NCBI GenBank assembly: GCA_963169475.1
Contig: CAUJFT010000394.1
Span: 1 to 14,098, forward strand
DNA from: Bacteroidota bacterium
GTDB taxonomy: Bacteria; Bacteroidota; Bacteroidia; J057
Direction: 5' to 3'
DNA length: 14,098 nt
A program made the position numbers and the translations under genes. Positions 13,064 to 14,098 of this stretch are shown here, one piece after another (position 1 is the first letter of the stretch; each line of letters opens with the position of its first letter). The notes below the pieces were generated by a model. The model was given only the letters and a program-made list of their open reading frames with translations. It did not search any database and was not told the DNA's origin.

Positions 13064-14098
13064 ATGGCTGATAGAAGATTATTTAAAGTTGCGAAGGAGT
13101 TAAACATAGGCACCGACACGGTAGTAGAGTTCCTCCATAAGCATGGGCACAAGGAAGTAGAGAACGATTTGAATACCAAAATCGGACAGGGTTTGTATGA
13201 GTTGCTCTTAAAACATTTTTCTCCGGCAGGCTATCAGAAGCTGAAATCCGGAGAGAAAACCTCAGGGATAACCCCCTCCGAGGAAGTACCTCCTAAAATT
13301 ACGGATTTGGAGAACGAAAACCCATCTCCACAGCCTGAATTAAGAAATGTTCTTCAGAAGAAGAACATTTCTTCCAAAAACGAAACCACTAACCCTTTAG
13401 ATGTAAGTAGTCTTAGGCGGAAGGTAGTACCTCAAACTAAACCGCAACCACTACTTCCCGAAAAAGAAAAAGAAAAAGAGCTAATCGTTGCCGAAAAAGA
13501 AATATCTTCTGAACTAATAACAGAAAATGATATTAGTATTACGGAGAAAAAACCTATTATGCCCGAAATAGTAATCCTCCCCGAAGTTACAGAAGTAGTG
13601 CTTCCGAATAAGGAAGAAACTCCAGTAGTGGTTACAGAAAAAACCGTGAGTAAGGAAGAGGAAGAGGCAGCTCCAAAACCCAAAATCGTCAAAAAGCTAA
13701 AAACACTCCCTAACAAAGAACAAGAGACTCCTATTAAAGTCGATAAGAAACCTTTCAAAAAGGAAATTATCACGAATAAGGAAAGTTTGGAGGAAGAAGA
13801 GGAGGCCGAGCCTATAGAAGTAATTCGTGCTTCTGAAAATGTGCCTCAACTCTCCGGGCTTAAAGTCATTGGTAAAATCCAATTAGAGGATGAAAAAAAG
13901 AAAAAGGATAAAAAACAACGAGAACGAATCAAGGAGAAAAAGGGCAAAAAAGAATTTATTCACTCCTCTTCCGACGAAGAAAATCAAGTCAGAGTAAAAT
14001 TTGAAAAAACGCCGCTTGACGATGATTCTGAATCCGGTAACAAGAGAAGTACCGCGGTAATCATTAAAAAATCCCTACAAACCACCCCTCCCCCTTCT
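13064..14098 (+). CDS. infB: Translation initiation factor IF-2, N-terminal part (open at the right edge)
   Basis: From the ATG at 13064 the frame is open for 345 codons to the window end. Residues 1-50 (MADRRLFKVAKELNIGTDTV, then EFLHKHGHKEVENDLNTKIG) are the IF-2 N-terminal domain typical of Bacteroidota. A long Glu/Lys/Pro-rich linker follows, and PQLSGLKVIGKIQLEDEKKK near 262-281 resembles a stretch conserved before the GTPase domain in this phylum. The GTPase and the domains that bind initiator tRNA lie beyond the window. IF-2 places formylmethionyl-tRNA on the 30S subunit. The low-complexity linker is normal for this phylum. The gene follows nusA after 249 bases with its own promoter-like site and structured leader. 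Confidence 0.95.
   Translation, partial: MADRRLFKVAKELNIGTDTVVEFLHKHGHKEVENDLNTKIGQGLYELLLKHFSPAGYQKLKSGEKTSGITPSEEVPPKITDLENENPSPQPELRNVLQKKNISSKNETTNPLDVSSLRRKVVPQTKPQPLLPEKEKEKELIVAEKEISSELITENDISITEKKPIMPEIVILPEVTEVVLPNKEETPVVVTEKTVSKEEEEAAPKPKIVKKLKTLPNKEQETPIKVDKKPFKKEIITNKESLEEEEEAEPIEVIRASENVPQLSGLKVIGKIQLEDEKKKKDKKQRERIKEKKGKKEFIHSSSDEENQVRVKFEKTPLDDDSESGNKRSTAVIIKKSLQTTPPPS

Noticed and set aside
13432..13773. Ser/Phe-rich minus-strand frame opposite infB
   Set aside because: It is the antisense image of the Glu/Lys-rich IF-2 linker; its low-complexity composition is explained by that.

Overview
The window looks like chromosomal DNA of a Bacteroidota (Bacteroidetes) bacterium. Promoters of the TTTG-N19/20-TAnnTTTG type precede rimP and infB. 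Start codons lack strong Shine-Dalgarno sequences. A secreted protein is built from Ig/PKD-like modules, and a protein with an inner-membrane helix and a predicted outer-membrane barrel follows an ECF sigma factor. Menaquinone synthesis appears to use the futalosine route (mqnA). I cannot assign a genus. Two of the largest coding regions run off the window edges and have no stop or no start-to-stop span inside it: a surface protein on the left (minus strand) and infB on the right (plus strand).

Left part (1-2840): a minus-strand secreted adhesin-like protein, open at position 1, diverges from a plus-strand pair made of an adenylylsulfate kinase (cysC) and a BatA-like von Willebrand A membrane protein. 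The pair overlaps by ATGA and ends at a terminator-like hairpin.

Signalling part (2841-5478): an ECF sigma factor is followed by a 587-residue membrane protein. Its cytoplasmic half is six tandem 32-residue units with a tryptophan at a fixed position in five of the six. It then has one membrane helix, a long periplasmic linker and a C-terminal beta-barrel-like domain. I infer a one-chain anti-sigma/outer-membrane sensor for the neighbouring sigma factor. Inverted repeats lie upstream of the sigma gene and between the two genes.

Metabolic part (5475-10642, all minus strand): a single-domain asparaginase, a 977-residue flavin/iron-sulfur D-2-hydroxyacid dehydrogenase of the YdiJ/GlcD type, and an mqnA gene co-transcribed behind a histidine phosphatase. 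The asparaginase and the dehydrogenase each have their own TAnnTTTG box.

Right part (10643-14098, plus strand): the conserved translation/transcription cluster rimP-nusA-infB. A clear promoter and a terminator-like leader hairpin precede rimP. A second promoter and a long structured leader precede infB. No gap without a gene exceeds about 300 bases; the longest is the 296-base divergent region 10643-10938, which holds the rimP promoter and leader. I saw no tRNA, rRNA, CRISPR array, insertion sequence or phage gene.
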